A stretch of 7,643 bases of DNA from JBBIND01 sp037444075 (GTDB lineage Bacteria > Acidobacteriota > Terriglobia > Bryobacterales > Bryobacteraceae): assembly GCA_037444075.1 (NCBI GenBank), contig JBBIND010000106.1, positions 1-7,643 on the forward strand, read 5' to 3'. Shown piece after piece: positions 1 to 5,807 of this stretch. Every line of letters starts with the position of its first letter. Within the stretch, counting starts at the first letter, position 1. The notes beneath the pieces are model-generated. The model was not told where the DNA came from, did no database searches, and saw nothing but the letters and a program-made list of their open reading frames with translations. The translations under genes were made by a program, and so were the position numbers.

Positions 1-10
1 GAGTGTCAAC

Positions 11-56
11 GCAAAATAGAAATGTCCCCTTCTCCGCAAATTAGAAGTGTCCCCTT
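11..56. repeat. Two direct repeats (25-bp period), IS21-like terminus
   Basis: Two 21-bp copies, at 11-31 and 36-56, match at 19 of 21 positions and share the core AGAARTGTCCCCTT. A TGTCAACGC stretch precedes them from position 4. Short multiple terminal repeats behind a TG...CA tip are typical of IS21-family ends, where the transposase binds several sites. The orientation suggests an element whose tip is near position 4 and whose body extends rightward. No istA or istB coding sequence is visible, so at most a truncated end is present. The repeat is seen directly; the IS21 assignment is from memory of the family. Confidence 0.6.
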
Positions 57-371
57 TGCAGCCCTGTGGTTGGGAGTGCGTGGTAATCTGCTCGTGCCGG
101 TGAAACGGAGACGGGCTCTGGTGGCGACCAACCCGATCGAGGGATAGCCGGCCGGAACTCATCCGGACGATGAGCGAGAGCGCGTTCCTCCCGGCGCGTT
201 CTTCTACCCGGGCTTCGGGGGCCGGCCGGCGGGAGGCAGCCGGCTTCCGCCCCGGGGTTTGGCTTGCCGTTCAGCCACATCGGACGATAGCTTCCGTCAT
301 GCCTTGAAAAACGCATTCCGGGCGCCCGGCCTGATTGTTCGGCGATGTGGCTGGCGGTTGTCACGACGGCT
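57..371. other. Unassigned stretch between the repeat and the IS630 element
   Basis: About 315 bp with no recognisable gene. A minus-strand frame stays open from 364 down to 41, but its proline- and arginine-rich translation resembles no family I know, has no evident ribosome binding site, and runs into the terminal repeat, where its stop lies. It does not contain the missing part of the sulfatase found at 1501-1701: no Cys-x-Pro-Ser-Arg formylglycine motif appears. It could be the non-coding tail of an IS21-type element that starts near position 4. Confidence 0.45.
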
Positions 372-373
372 TA

Positions 374-398
374 TTGAGTCTCGCATAATACGGTGACA
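374..398 (+). repeat. IS630 left inverted repeat
   Basis: The left end begins TTGAGTCTCGCATAAT directly after the TA at 372-373. Its first 16 bases match the reverse complement of 1505-1520 at 15 positions; over 25 bases the match is 20. Confidence 0.9.
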
Positions 399-450
399 GA
401 ATCTCGCGGAAAGAGAGTGACACACGGCCCGATCGGCGATATCATGGGGT

Positions 451-1489
451 ATGGCTATGCCCCGGGTTCCTCCCCGCGGCCGTCACGCCCTTGAACTTCG
501 GCGCCGACAGGCCGCACGTCTGTTCGCGAAGGGGGGCATCTCCCAAGCGGACATCAGCCGGCGGCTCCACGTCAGCCGGATGAGCGTGTCCCGCTGGTAC
601 CGGCAGTGGCAGCACTCCGGCGCGGCCGGTCTCAAAGCAGCCCCGCACGCCGGGCGCAAGCCTCGCCTGAACGCGCGGCAGCTCGGGCGAGTGGAGGCGG
701 CGTTGCGGCAAGGGGCCCGGGCGCATGGTTTTGCCGCCGATCATTGGACGTTGCCCCGGGTGGCGGTGGTGATCGAGCGGCTGACCGGGGTTCGGTACCA
801 TCCCGGACACGTCTGGAAGATCCTGGGCATGCTGGATTGGACCGTGCAGCGACCCGAACGGCCGGCCAAGGAGCGGGACCAGAACAAGGTCGATTATTGG
901 AAGCAGGTCCGGTGGCCGGAGGTAAAAAAAACGCTGTGCGCCGGCGGGCCTGGATCTTCTTTCAGGACGAAACCGGCTTCACACAGCAGCCCTCCCTCCG
1001 CCGGACCTGGGCGCCGCGGGGAAAGACGCCGATCCTGAAAGCGCGCGGGAATCACTGGAGCAAGACCTCGGTCGCAGGGGCGCTGGGATTTCGGTGGGAC
1101 GGACAGCGGACGCGGCTGCTGGCGCGCACCACCCCGGACAGTTTCAACGCGGAACGCTTGATCCGGTTCGTCAAAACCCTCAAGCGCTTTGTCCAGGGCC
1201 GGCCTGTCATCTTGGGGTGGGATCGCTTGCCGGCCCACCGCAGTCGGGCGATGCAAACCTACCTGGATCAACAACGGGACTGGTCCAGATGGAGTGGTTG
1301 CCGGCCTACGCTCCGGACCTGAATCCGACCGAAGAAGTCTGGAACAACATCAAGGGGCGAGAGATGGCGAACTTTTGCGGCGACCAGATGTCGGAGGCCT
1401 GCGACGCCTTTCGGCGAGGGCTACGCCGGGTGGCGCACACCGCGCGGTTGGCGTTTTCCTTCCTCAAGCACGCGGGTCTTTCATTTTAG
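451..1489 (+). pseudogene. IS630-family transposase, two -1 frame breaks
   Basis: This is a DDE transposase that would cut and paste the surrounding element. Frame one (451 to about 930) gives an N-terminal helix-turn-helix at about residues 17-53 (ISQADISRRLHVSRMSVSRW) and the WTLPRVAVVIERLTGVRYHPGHVWKIL linker region. Frame two (about 930-1283) carries the first catalytic Asp in FFQDETGF and the second in GWDRLPAH. Frame three (about 1283-1489) has the catalytic Glu in PDLNPTEEVW and ends HAGLSF with TAG at 1487-1489. Joined, the product is about 346 residues, normal for the family. The first break is at an A8 run (924-931) and could be programmed slippage; the second, near 1281-1285, looks like a one-base deletion. 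No strong ribosome binding site precedes 451. The family is certain; activity is unlikely. Confidence 0.9.
924..930 (+). promoter_or_regulatory. Candidate -1 frameshift site A_AAA_AAA
   Basis: In the upstream transposase frame the heptamer is phased A|AAA|AAA (codons 925-927 and 928-930), the canonical tandem-slippage arrangement. A -1 slip gives ...VKKNAVRRRAWIFFQDE, matching the expected IS630 continuation. Possible stimulators are weak: a palindrome CGCCGGCG at 939-946 and a 6-bp stem at 949-954/961-966. A simple loss of one base from the A run would look the same. Confidence 0.4.
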
Positions 1490-1495
1490 TCAATG

Positions 1496-1520
1496 TGTAA
1501 CTACATTATGCGAGAGTCAA
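1496..1520 (-). repeat. IS630 right inverted repeat
   Basis: The reverse complement of this stretch begins TTGACTCTCGCATAAT and pairs with the left end at 374. It is followed by TA at 1521-1522. It adds six codons and a TAG stop (1501-1503) to the truncated sulfatase frame. Confidence 0.9.
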
Positions 1521-1701
1521 TAGCCTGACCTCCGTAGCAGCCAAGCACGGGACGGAGATCATCGACACAGATCAGGAGGACATTCCGCTTGCCGGTGGCC
1601 CGGGCGGCGCGCGCCGAAATGAAGCAACTGCCGGCCGTAAGTAAGCCTCCCAAGGTTCCAAAAAACTGTCTTCGATTGGACTTCGAAGCATTGGGTCTCA
1701 T
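1501..1701 (-). pseudogene. Sulfatase, 5' fragment with Tat signal, cut by the IS630 element
   Basis: The first 60 residues are those of an iduronate-2-sulfatase-like enzyme. RRQFFGTLGGLLTAG at about residues 10-24 is a twin-arginine export signal. KRNVLLICVDDLRPVLGCYGG (about 38-58) is the sulfatase N-terminal strand, whose paired Asp residues help bind the catalytic calcium. The last six residues (IDSRIM) and the stop come from the IS right end. The formylglycine motif (C-x-P-S-R, normally tens of residues further on) and the rest of the enzyme are missing, so the fragment cannot be active. The start at 1701 is supported by AGGAGG a few bases upstream and by an ATGA overlap with the GH13 stop, showing translational coupling. 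Removing the IS and one TA does not restore the gene: the joined frame stops after three codons. Confidence 0.85.
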
Positions 1702-3677
1702 TTGAACCTCCTGAATGGCAACTGACCAAGGTCACCAGTTCCATCCGTCGTTGCAGCGCCTATTGTGCGTCCCCTGTCGTTCCAATATATTTGAATGCTC
1801 TCCGGTTCCGCGATATGCAGCTTTCCGCCGGACACGATCAGGTCAGATTTCCCGACGGGCCAGGACCGGAACCGCGTCCCATCCGGGAGGGGGAGATCAT
1901 CCACCTCAAGTTCTATCGTCCCCACGCCGTCTGCACGGTTCAGCACAACCAGGACGTGTTCTTCTGGCACGCTGCGCAGATAGATGTAGCGGTCCTTGTC
2001 TGCCAACAACTGGACGAGATCTCCGCGGCGGAGTGCCGGGTGAGCTCTGCGGAAATGCAGTAAATCACGCAGATAGTTGAATACGAGCGCGGCATCACCT
2101 GTGCGGCCGCCGGGCGTGAACGCGTCCACCGGATCGCCGGGGAAACCCCCTGGAAAGTCGGCGCGGGTAGCGGCTCTGCCCCCCTCCAGGCCCATCGCGA
2201 TCTCATCGCCATAGTAAAGATGGGGGATTCGCCGCGTGGTCAGCAGAAAGGTTTGCGCCATGCGGAGACGAGAAATCTCGCCCCCGGCGACGGACAGAAA
2301 CCGGTCCTGGTCGTGGTTGCCCAAAAACGCGACCAGTAATTCCGGCCGCCGGTAAAGCGAATCCTGCGCCAGTATCTCCACCAATTGAGTCATCGGTCCG
2401 CCCTGTGCGAACACGGCGCGAATCGCTCTTTCCAGGGGGAAATCGAGCATTGTGGTAAGCTTGGTGTCCACACCGTATCGGCGGACGCCGCCCTCGAAAA
2501 ACGACAGGTCGGCTGGCGTCCGCGCGGTGATTTCGCCCATGACGAAGACGTTCGGAAACTGGCGGTTGATGGCGGTTTGCCACTTCTCCCAGAATGGGCG
2601 GTCCACGTAAGGGTAGGTGTCCAGGCGGATGCCGTCAGCCCCAGACATGCCTATCCACCAGAGTGAGTTCTGGATGAGGTAGTCGGAGAGTAGTGGGTCG
2701 GTTTGATCAAAATCCGGCAGGTGACCAGCGAACCATCCGACCAGCGGGATACTGCGCCGCTTCGGCCGGGCGTAAGGGTCGGCCAAGCCGGCAATGTCGA
2801 AGTTGTTGCGGAGTTTCGGCTCGCGGTTGAGATCGTGAAACCACGTTTCAGTTGGGGGCGCCTCCACCCAGGGATGGTCAGGGCCGCTGTGGTTCGGAAT
2901 GAGGTCGAGCATGACCTTCAGTCCTGTTGTGTGGCTGGCATTTGTGAGCTCTTGCAGGTCGGCCATCGTGCCAAAGCGCGGCTCGACGCTGTAAAAATCC
3001 ACCGTGTGATAACCGTGGGGCGGCGAAGCACGGGTGGAGGAATTCTGGTAAAGAGGCAGCATCCAAATGCCCGTGACGCCGAGGTCTTTTAAGTAGTCCA
3101 GCCGCTTGCGGATGCCCACAAGATCACCGCCATGATGGGCGTTGTTGGACGTACGGTCGGCTGGCCGCCCAAATTCCGGCGGGCTGTCGTTGGAGGAATC
3201 ACCGTTTGAGAAACGATCCGGCATCAACAAGTAAATCACGTCATCCCGATTGAAGCCCTGAAAGCGTCCCTTCGTTGGCACAGGAGGCAACAACATGAAG
3301 CTGAAATCGGAGGTTCCCGATGGCCCGCTGACGCGAAAGCCGTGCTGCCCCGGCCTCGCGTTCGGTGCGATATCAACGTAAAGGAAAAGATACCGGCCGT
3401 CACTCGAGCTCCGATCCACGCGCACCTTCAGCCCGGCCGACAGGGCTGTGACCGTCGCACCTCCCAGCTTTTGGCCTGTTAGCAAGACCTGCACCCGGTT
3501 CCACGTATGGCCGACCCACCAGTTGGGAGGTTCAACCTTTTGTACCGATGGCCCGAGCTGACCAACCATCGTACCGGTGCTGCTGCCGCGGGACTCCTGG
3601 CCGAATATTAAGCTGCTGCTTATAAAAACAGCAACCAACAAATACAGCATTCTCATCGAAACCTTTCTGACTGACAT
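1698..3677 (-). CDS. Secreted GH13 alpha-amylase family enzyme, cyclomaltodextrinase/neopullulanase (SusA-like)
   Basis: A 659-residue retaining alpha-glucan hydrolase, probably periplasmic, cleaving maltodextrins, cyclodextrins or pullulan. From Met at 3677: a Sec signal (MRMLYLLVAVFISSSLIFGQ, about residues 8-27); an N-terminal cyclomaltodextrinase-type domain (VEPPNWWVGHTWNRVQVLLTG, about 48-68); then the catalytic barrel, entered through DDVIYLLMPDRFSNGD. The conserved regions are DLIPNH, GIRLDTYPYV (nucleophile Asp353), VMGEIT (acid/base Glu382) and FLGNHDQDR (Asp456). A C-terminal beta domain ends near IQIYW, followed by a tail of about 27 residues. The start at 3677 has AGGACAGAGG just upstream; alternatives are Met codons at 3701 and within the signal. 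It overlaps the downstream sulfatase start by ATGA. Family confidence is high; the exact substrate is not resolvable. Confidence 0.93.
   Translation of the reverse strand: MSVRKVSMRMLYLLVAVFISSSLIFGQESRGSSTGTMVGQLGPSVQKVEPPNWWVGHTWNRVQVLLTGQKLGGATVTALSAGLKVRVDRSSSDGRYLFLYVDIAPNARPGQHGFRVSGPSGTSDFSFMLLPPVPTKGRFQGFNRDDVIYLLMPDRFSNGDSSNDSPPEFGRPADRTSNNAHHGGDLVGIRKRLDYLKDLGVTGIWMLPLYQNSSTRASPPHGYHTVDFYSVEPRFGTMADLQELTNASHTTGLKVMLDLIPNHSGPDHPWVEAPPTETWFHDLNREPKLRNNFDIAGLADPYARPKRRSIPLVGWFAGHLPDFDQTDPLLSDYLIQNSLWWIGMSGADGIRLDTYPYVDRPFWEKWQTAINRQFPNVFVMGEITARTPADLSFFEGGVRRYGVDTKLTTMLDFPLERAIRAVFAQGGPMTQLVEILAQDSLYRRPELLVAFLGNHDQDRFLSVAGGEISRLRMAQTFLLTTRRIPHLYYGDEIAMGLEGGRAATRADFPGGFPGDPVDAFTPGGRTGDAALVFNYLRDLLHFRRAHPALRRGDLVQLLADKDRYIYLRSVPEEHVLVVLNRADGVGTIELEVDDLPLPDGTRFRSWPVGKSDLIVSGGKLHIAEPESIQIYWNDRGRTIGAATTDGTGDLGQLPFRRFK
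1699..1713 (-). promoter_or_regulatory. Strong ribosome binding site and ATGA overlap for the sulfatase
   Basis: On the minus strand CAGGAGGTTCAA immediately precedes the ATG at 1701-1699. The GH13 stop TGA (1700-1698) shares two of those bases. A near-perfect Shine-Dalgarno inside the end of the upstream gene plus the overlap indicates coupled translation of a two-gene operon. Confidence 0.8.
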
Positions 3678-4065
3678 AACCTCTGTCCTTTTGGATGTCA
3701 TGACTTAAAGAGTTGCGGTTCTGAAGCACGAGCTGCTCCGAACAGTTCGGGCTGGCCACTGCGAGTCCATTGCTGTCCAAAATAGCGCCGCCGATTCTTG
3801 CCACCTGACGGCAGCCTCAGCGGGCCGATCCTCAGTACTCTGGAGGGGGTTCCTTGCGAAGAACCACTCACCGAGGAAGAGGATCAGCCGTGACACAAGT
3901 ATGTAGCGTATTCTCGCAGCTCTTGCTGTTCTCGCGCGGGGTGTCTCGCCGCGGAGGCTAATACGGTCTTTCGCCGGGAGTCAATACAGGATCATAATGG
4001 TGCTGACGGTGGCGGCCGCACCCCCGTCCGCATCTATTCGAACGCGGCAGCAAGGAGTCGGCCAG
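3678..4065. other. Divergent intergenic region
   Basis: This 388-bp region separates the minus-strand GH13 gene from the plus-strand monooxygenase gene and must hold promoters for both; I cannot place either with confidence. A short inverted repeat, GGTTC at 3848-3852 and GAACC at 3861-3865 with an 8-base loop, lies in it. A short peptide-like scrap (3890-3961) is listed separately. Small open frames on the minus strand here lack recognisable content. Confidence 0.5.
3890..3961 (+). pseudogene. Possible N-terminal remnant of an IS4-family transposase
   Basis: A GTG at 3890, preceded by GGAAGAGGA, opens a 23-residue frame containing VCSVFSQLLLFSR. This resembles the (C)SVFSQLLQLFPR start of a common IS4-family transposase group, in which the residues just after it are also conserved but are absent here; the frame ends at TAA 3959-3961. 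The similarity covers only about 13 residues and is from memory, so this may be chance. No inverted repeats or catalytic domain are seen. Confidence 0.28.
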
Positions 4066-4371
4066 ATGATCGTGGTCCACGTGCATGTCCGCGTAAAGCC
4101 CATTTTTGTCGAGGCGTTTGTGGAAGCTACAGTCGGGAATGCCAGCCACAGCGTTCGAGAACCGGGGGTCGCGCGCTTTGATGTTCTCCAGCAAGCGGAT
4201 GACCCGTCCCGCTTCATCCTGGTGGAAGTCTATCGAAGTGAGGCCGCCGTGGGAGCGCACAAGCAAACCGAGCATTACCTCGCCTGGCGTGACGCCGTTC
4301 AGGAGATGATGGCTGAGCCGCGCCATGCCGTGCGCTTCGCGAACGTGTTTCCCGATGATTCAGCCTGGTAA
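4066..4371 (+). CDS. Antibiotic-biosynthesis monooxygenase (ABM) fold protein, putative quinol monooxygenase
   Basis: A 101-residue single-domain protein of the dimeric alpha-beta barrel ABM family, which includes YgiN-like quinol monooxygenases and LsrG. Family features are the opening strand MIVVHVHVRVKP, the helix VEAFVEATVGNASHSVREPG, the strand RFDVLQQADDPSRFILVEVYRSE, and the AxxxHKxTxHYxxW signature at about residues 61-73. Length is normal for the family. The start at 4066 is chosen because GGAG sits 8 bases upstream and the protein then begins exactly at the domain; an ATG at 3997 would add 23 residues of unrelated sequence. Its end overlaps the dehydrogenase start by 17 bp, so the two are probably translated together. 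The substrate is unknown, and members of this fold can be isomerases as well as oxygenases. Confidence 0.85.
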   Translation: MIVVHVHVRVKPIFVEAFVEATVGNASHSVREPGVARFDVLQQADDPSRFILVEVYRSEAAVGAHKQTEHYLAWRDAVQEMMAEPRHAVRFANVFPDDSAW

Positions 4372-5533
4372 CTCCACGCCCAGTTTCGAATTCGCTACCG
4401 CATCCCGCATCCTGTTCGGCGCCGGGACCGTTTGCCAGGTAGCCTCAGCCGCCCGGCAAATGGGGAGCCGGGCGCTACTTGTCACCGGCAGCAACCCTGA
4501 GCGGCTTGATCCCGTTCGAGCAGACCTCGAGTCCTCGGGCGTGGCTTGCGCCCCTTTTGCGGTGAAGGGCGAGCCGACAGTTGAGACAGTCCGGCAGGGA
4601 GTGAAGCTAGCTGCGGAGCAAGGCTGCGAGTTCGTCATCGGATTCGGCGGTGGCAGTGCCATCGACGCCGCCAAAGCCATCGCGGCGCTGCTTACGCAGG
4701 AAGGCGATCTGTTGGACTACATCGAGGTGGTAGGTAAGGGCCTCCCCATCAAACAACCTTCCGCCAGGTGCATCGCCATTCCTACCACAGCCGGGACGGG
4801 CGCCGAAGTGACGCGCAACGCCGTGCTCGCCTTGCCGGAGTATCGGCTGAAGGCAAGCCTGCGGAGTCCTTATCTGCTGCCCACACTGGCTGTCGTGGAC
4901 CCCGAGCTGACTCTGTCCCTGCCGCCTGCGCTCACAGCCTGCACGGGGATGGACGCGCTTACTCAGCTCATGGAAGCCTTTGTTGGCAGGCGCGCCAATC
5001 CGATTACCGACGGATTGTGCCTGGAGGGGATGAAACGCGCGGCAACGGCTCTGCCGCTGGCCTTTCACAATGGCGCCGACTCGGAAGCGCGCACTGGAAT
5101 GGCTCTGGCCAGCGTGCTCGGCGGCCTGGCCCTCGCCAACGCCGGGCTGGGCGCAGTGCACGGACTCGCGGCGCCTCTGGGCGGGATGTTCCCTGCTCCA
5201 CACGGCGCGGTGTGTGCGGCGCTACTTCCTTGCGTCATCGAGGCCAACCTGAGCGCGCTGCGCCGGGGGCAAGCAGAATCCCCTACGCTCAGACGCTATG
5301 AAACTGTGGCGCGCATCCTGACCGGCCGAACCGACGCGACCGCCGACGAAGCCGCCACCAGGACAAAGCAGCTATGCGCTGAATTGGGAATCCCGCCGCT
5401 GCGCACTTGGGGAGTCAGAGCCGAAGACCTCGAGTCTGTCGCTCTCAAAGGCACCCAAGCCAGCAGCATGAAGGGTAATCCCGTGGAGTTGAGCACGAGA
5501 GAACTGATCGACTTACTCGCGAAGGCTTTGTAA
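4355..5533 (+). CDS. Iron-type (group III) alcohol dehydrogenase with altered metal ligands
   Basis: A 392-residue NAD(P)-dependent oxidoreductase of the Fe-ADH family, cytoplasmic, interconverting an alcohol and an aldehyde or ketone; the substrate is unknown. It opens with FEFATASRILFGAG, carries the dinucleotide-binding GFGGGSAIDAAKAIA (residues 96-110) and IPTTAGTGAEVTRNAV (142-157), then the metal region TGMDALTQLMEAF (Asp200, Gln204), AVHGLAAPLGG (His269) and PHGAVCA (His283), and ends SSMKGNPVELSTRELIDLLAKAL. In FucO-type enzymes the position of Gln204 is a metal-binding His and that of Ala273 is also His, so metal use may differ; I recall the same pattern in a subfamily of homologues. 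The start at 4355 overlaps the monooxygenase gene; an ATG at 4325 is possible. Neither has a clear ribosome site, consistent with coupled translation. Confidence 0.9.
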   Translation: MIQPGNSTPSFEFATASRILFGAGTVCQVASAARQMGSRALLVTGSNPERLDPVRADLESSGVACAPFAVKGEPTVETVRQGVKLAAEQGCEFVIGFGGGSAIDAAKAIAALLTQEGDLLDYIEVVGKGLPIKQPSARCIAIPTTAGTGAEVTRNAVLALPEYRLKASLRSPYLLPTLAVVDPELTLSLPPALTACTGMDALTQLMEAFVGRRANPITDGLCLEGMKRAATALPLAFHNGADSEARTGMALASVLGGLALANAGLGAVHGLAAPLGGMFPAPHGAVCAALLPCVIEANLSALRRGQAESPTLRRYETVARILTGRTDATADEAATRTKQLCAELGIPPLRTWGVRAEDLESVALKGTQASSMKGNPVELSTRELIDLLAKAL

Positions 5534-5722
5534 ACCGGCGCCGGCTACTTCCATCTGCCCCGGCCGGTATTTGAACTCTACGATCTGCGGCAGGATCCCG
5601 CCGAATTGCAGAACCTCGCCGGGAACCCCGCATTGGCAGCTACGGAGCGCGAACTGAAGCTGGCGCTCCAGGAGAAGATGGCCGTCGACTACGATTTCCT
5701 GCCGCTGCCGCTCAGCGAGTGA
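5534..5722 (+). pseudogene. Orphan C-terminal fragment of a sulfatase
   Basis: Directly after the dehydrogenase stop, and in the same frame, 62 codons run to TGA at 5720-5722. They read GYFHLPRPVFELYDLRQDPAELQNLAGNP, then a helix and KMAVDYDFLPLPLSE. The ELYDLxxDPxExxNLA segment is the hallmark of the C-terminal domain of bacterial sulfatases, and the DFLPLP ending resembles N-sulfoglucosamine sulfohydrolase-like members. No start, formylglycine motif or catalytic domain is present, so it is a dead remnant. It lies on the opposite strand from the 5' sulfatase fragment at 1501-1701 and looks like a different sulfatase type, though a rearranged single gene cannot be excluded. Confidence 0.8.
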
Positions 5723-5807
5723 CTGCCTGGCGGACCATGCAGGCGTTAAGACCGGCGGTCGCTTCACCGCTTCGGCGACGGATGAGCAGGTGGTGAAGGC
5801 TTTCCGT

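Larger units (their letters stand above)
374..1520 (+). mobile_element. IS630-family insertion sequence (1147 bp), transposase disrupted
   Basis: The element is bounded by inverted repeats beginning TTGASTCTCGCATAAT and flanked on both sides by TA (372-373 and 1521-1522), the dinucleotide target that IS630/Tc1-mariner elements duplicate. It contains one transposase coding region in three reading frames, with an N-terminal helix-turn-helix and DDE motifs. Its size fits the family, which is about 1.1-1.2 kb. It lies in the sulfatase gene on its right side, whereas the left flank is unrelated to the sulfatase. With both ends intact, it could still be moved by a functional transposase supplied by another copy. 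Confidence 0.93.

Noticed and set aside
41..364. 107-codon minus-strand open frame
   Set aside because: No recognisable family, no ribosome site, Pro/Arg-rich as expected for a random frame in GC-rich DNA, and it overlaps the terminal repeat.
3848..3865. Hairpin GGTTC/GAACC as an operator or IS end
   Set aside because: Five base pairs only, no second copy, and no flanking duplication to support it.
4607..5203. Long minus-strand open frame (198 codons) inside the dehydrogenase gene
   Set aside because: It is antisense to a well-conserved gene; the GC-rich third positions explain its length and its translation is not protein-like.
1501..5722. The two sulfatase pieces as the ends of one inverted gene
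   Set aside because: They face opposite ways, appear to belong to different sulfatase types, and no middle portion is present; kept as separate remnants.
5725..5744. Hairpin GCCTG/CAGGC between the convergent genes as a terminator
   Set aside because: Only a 5-bp stem with a 10-base loop and no T run on either strand.
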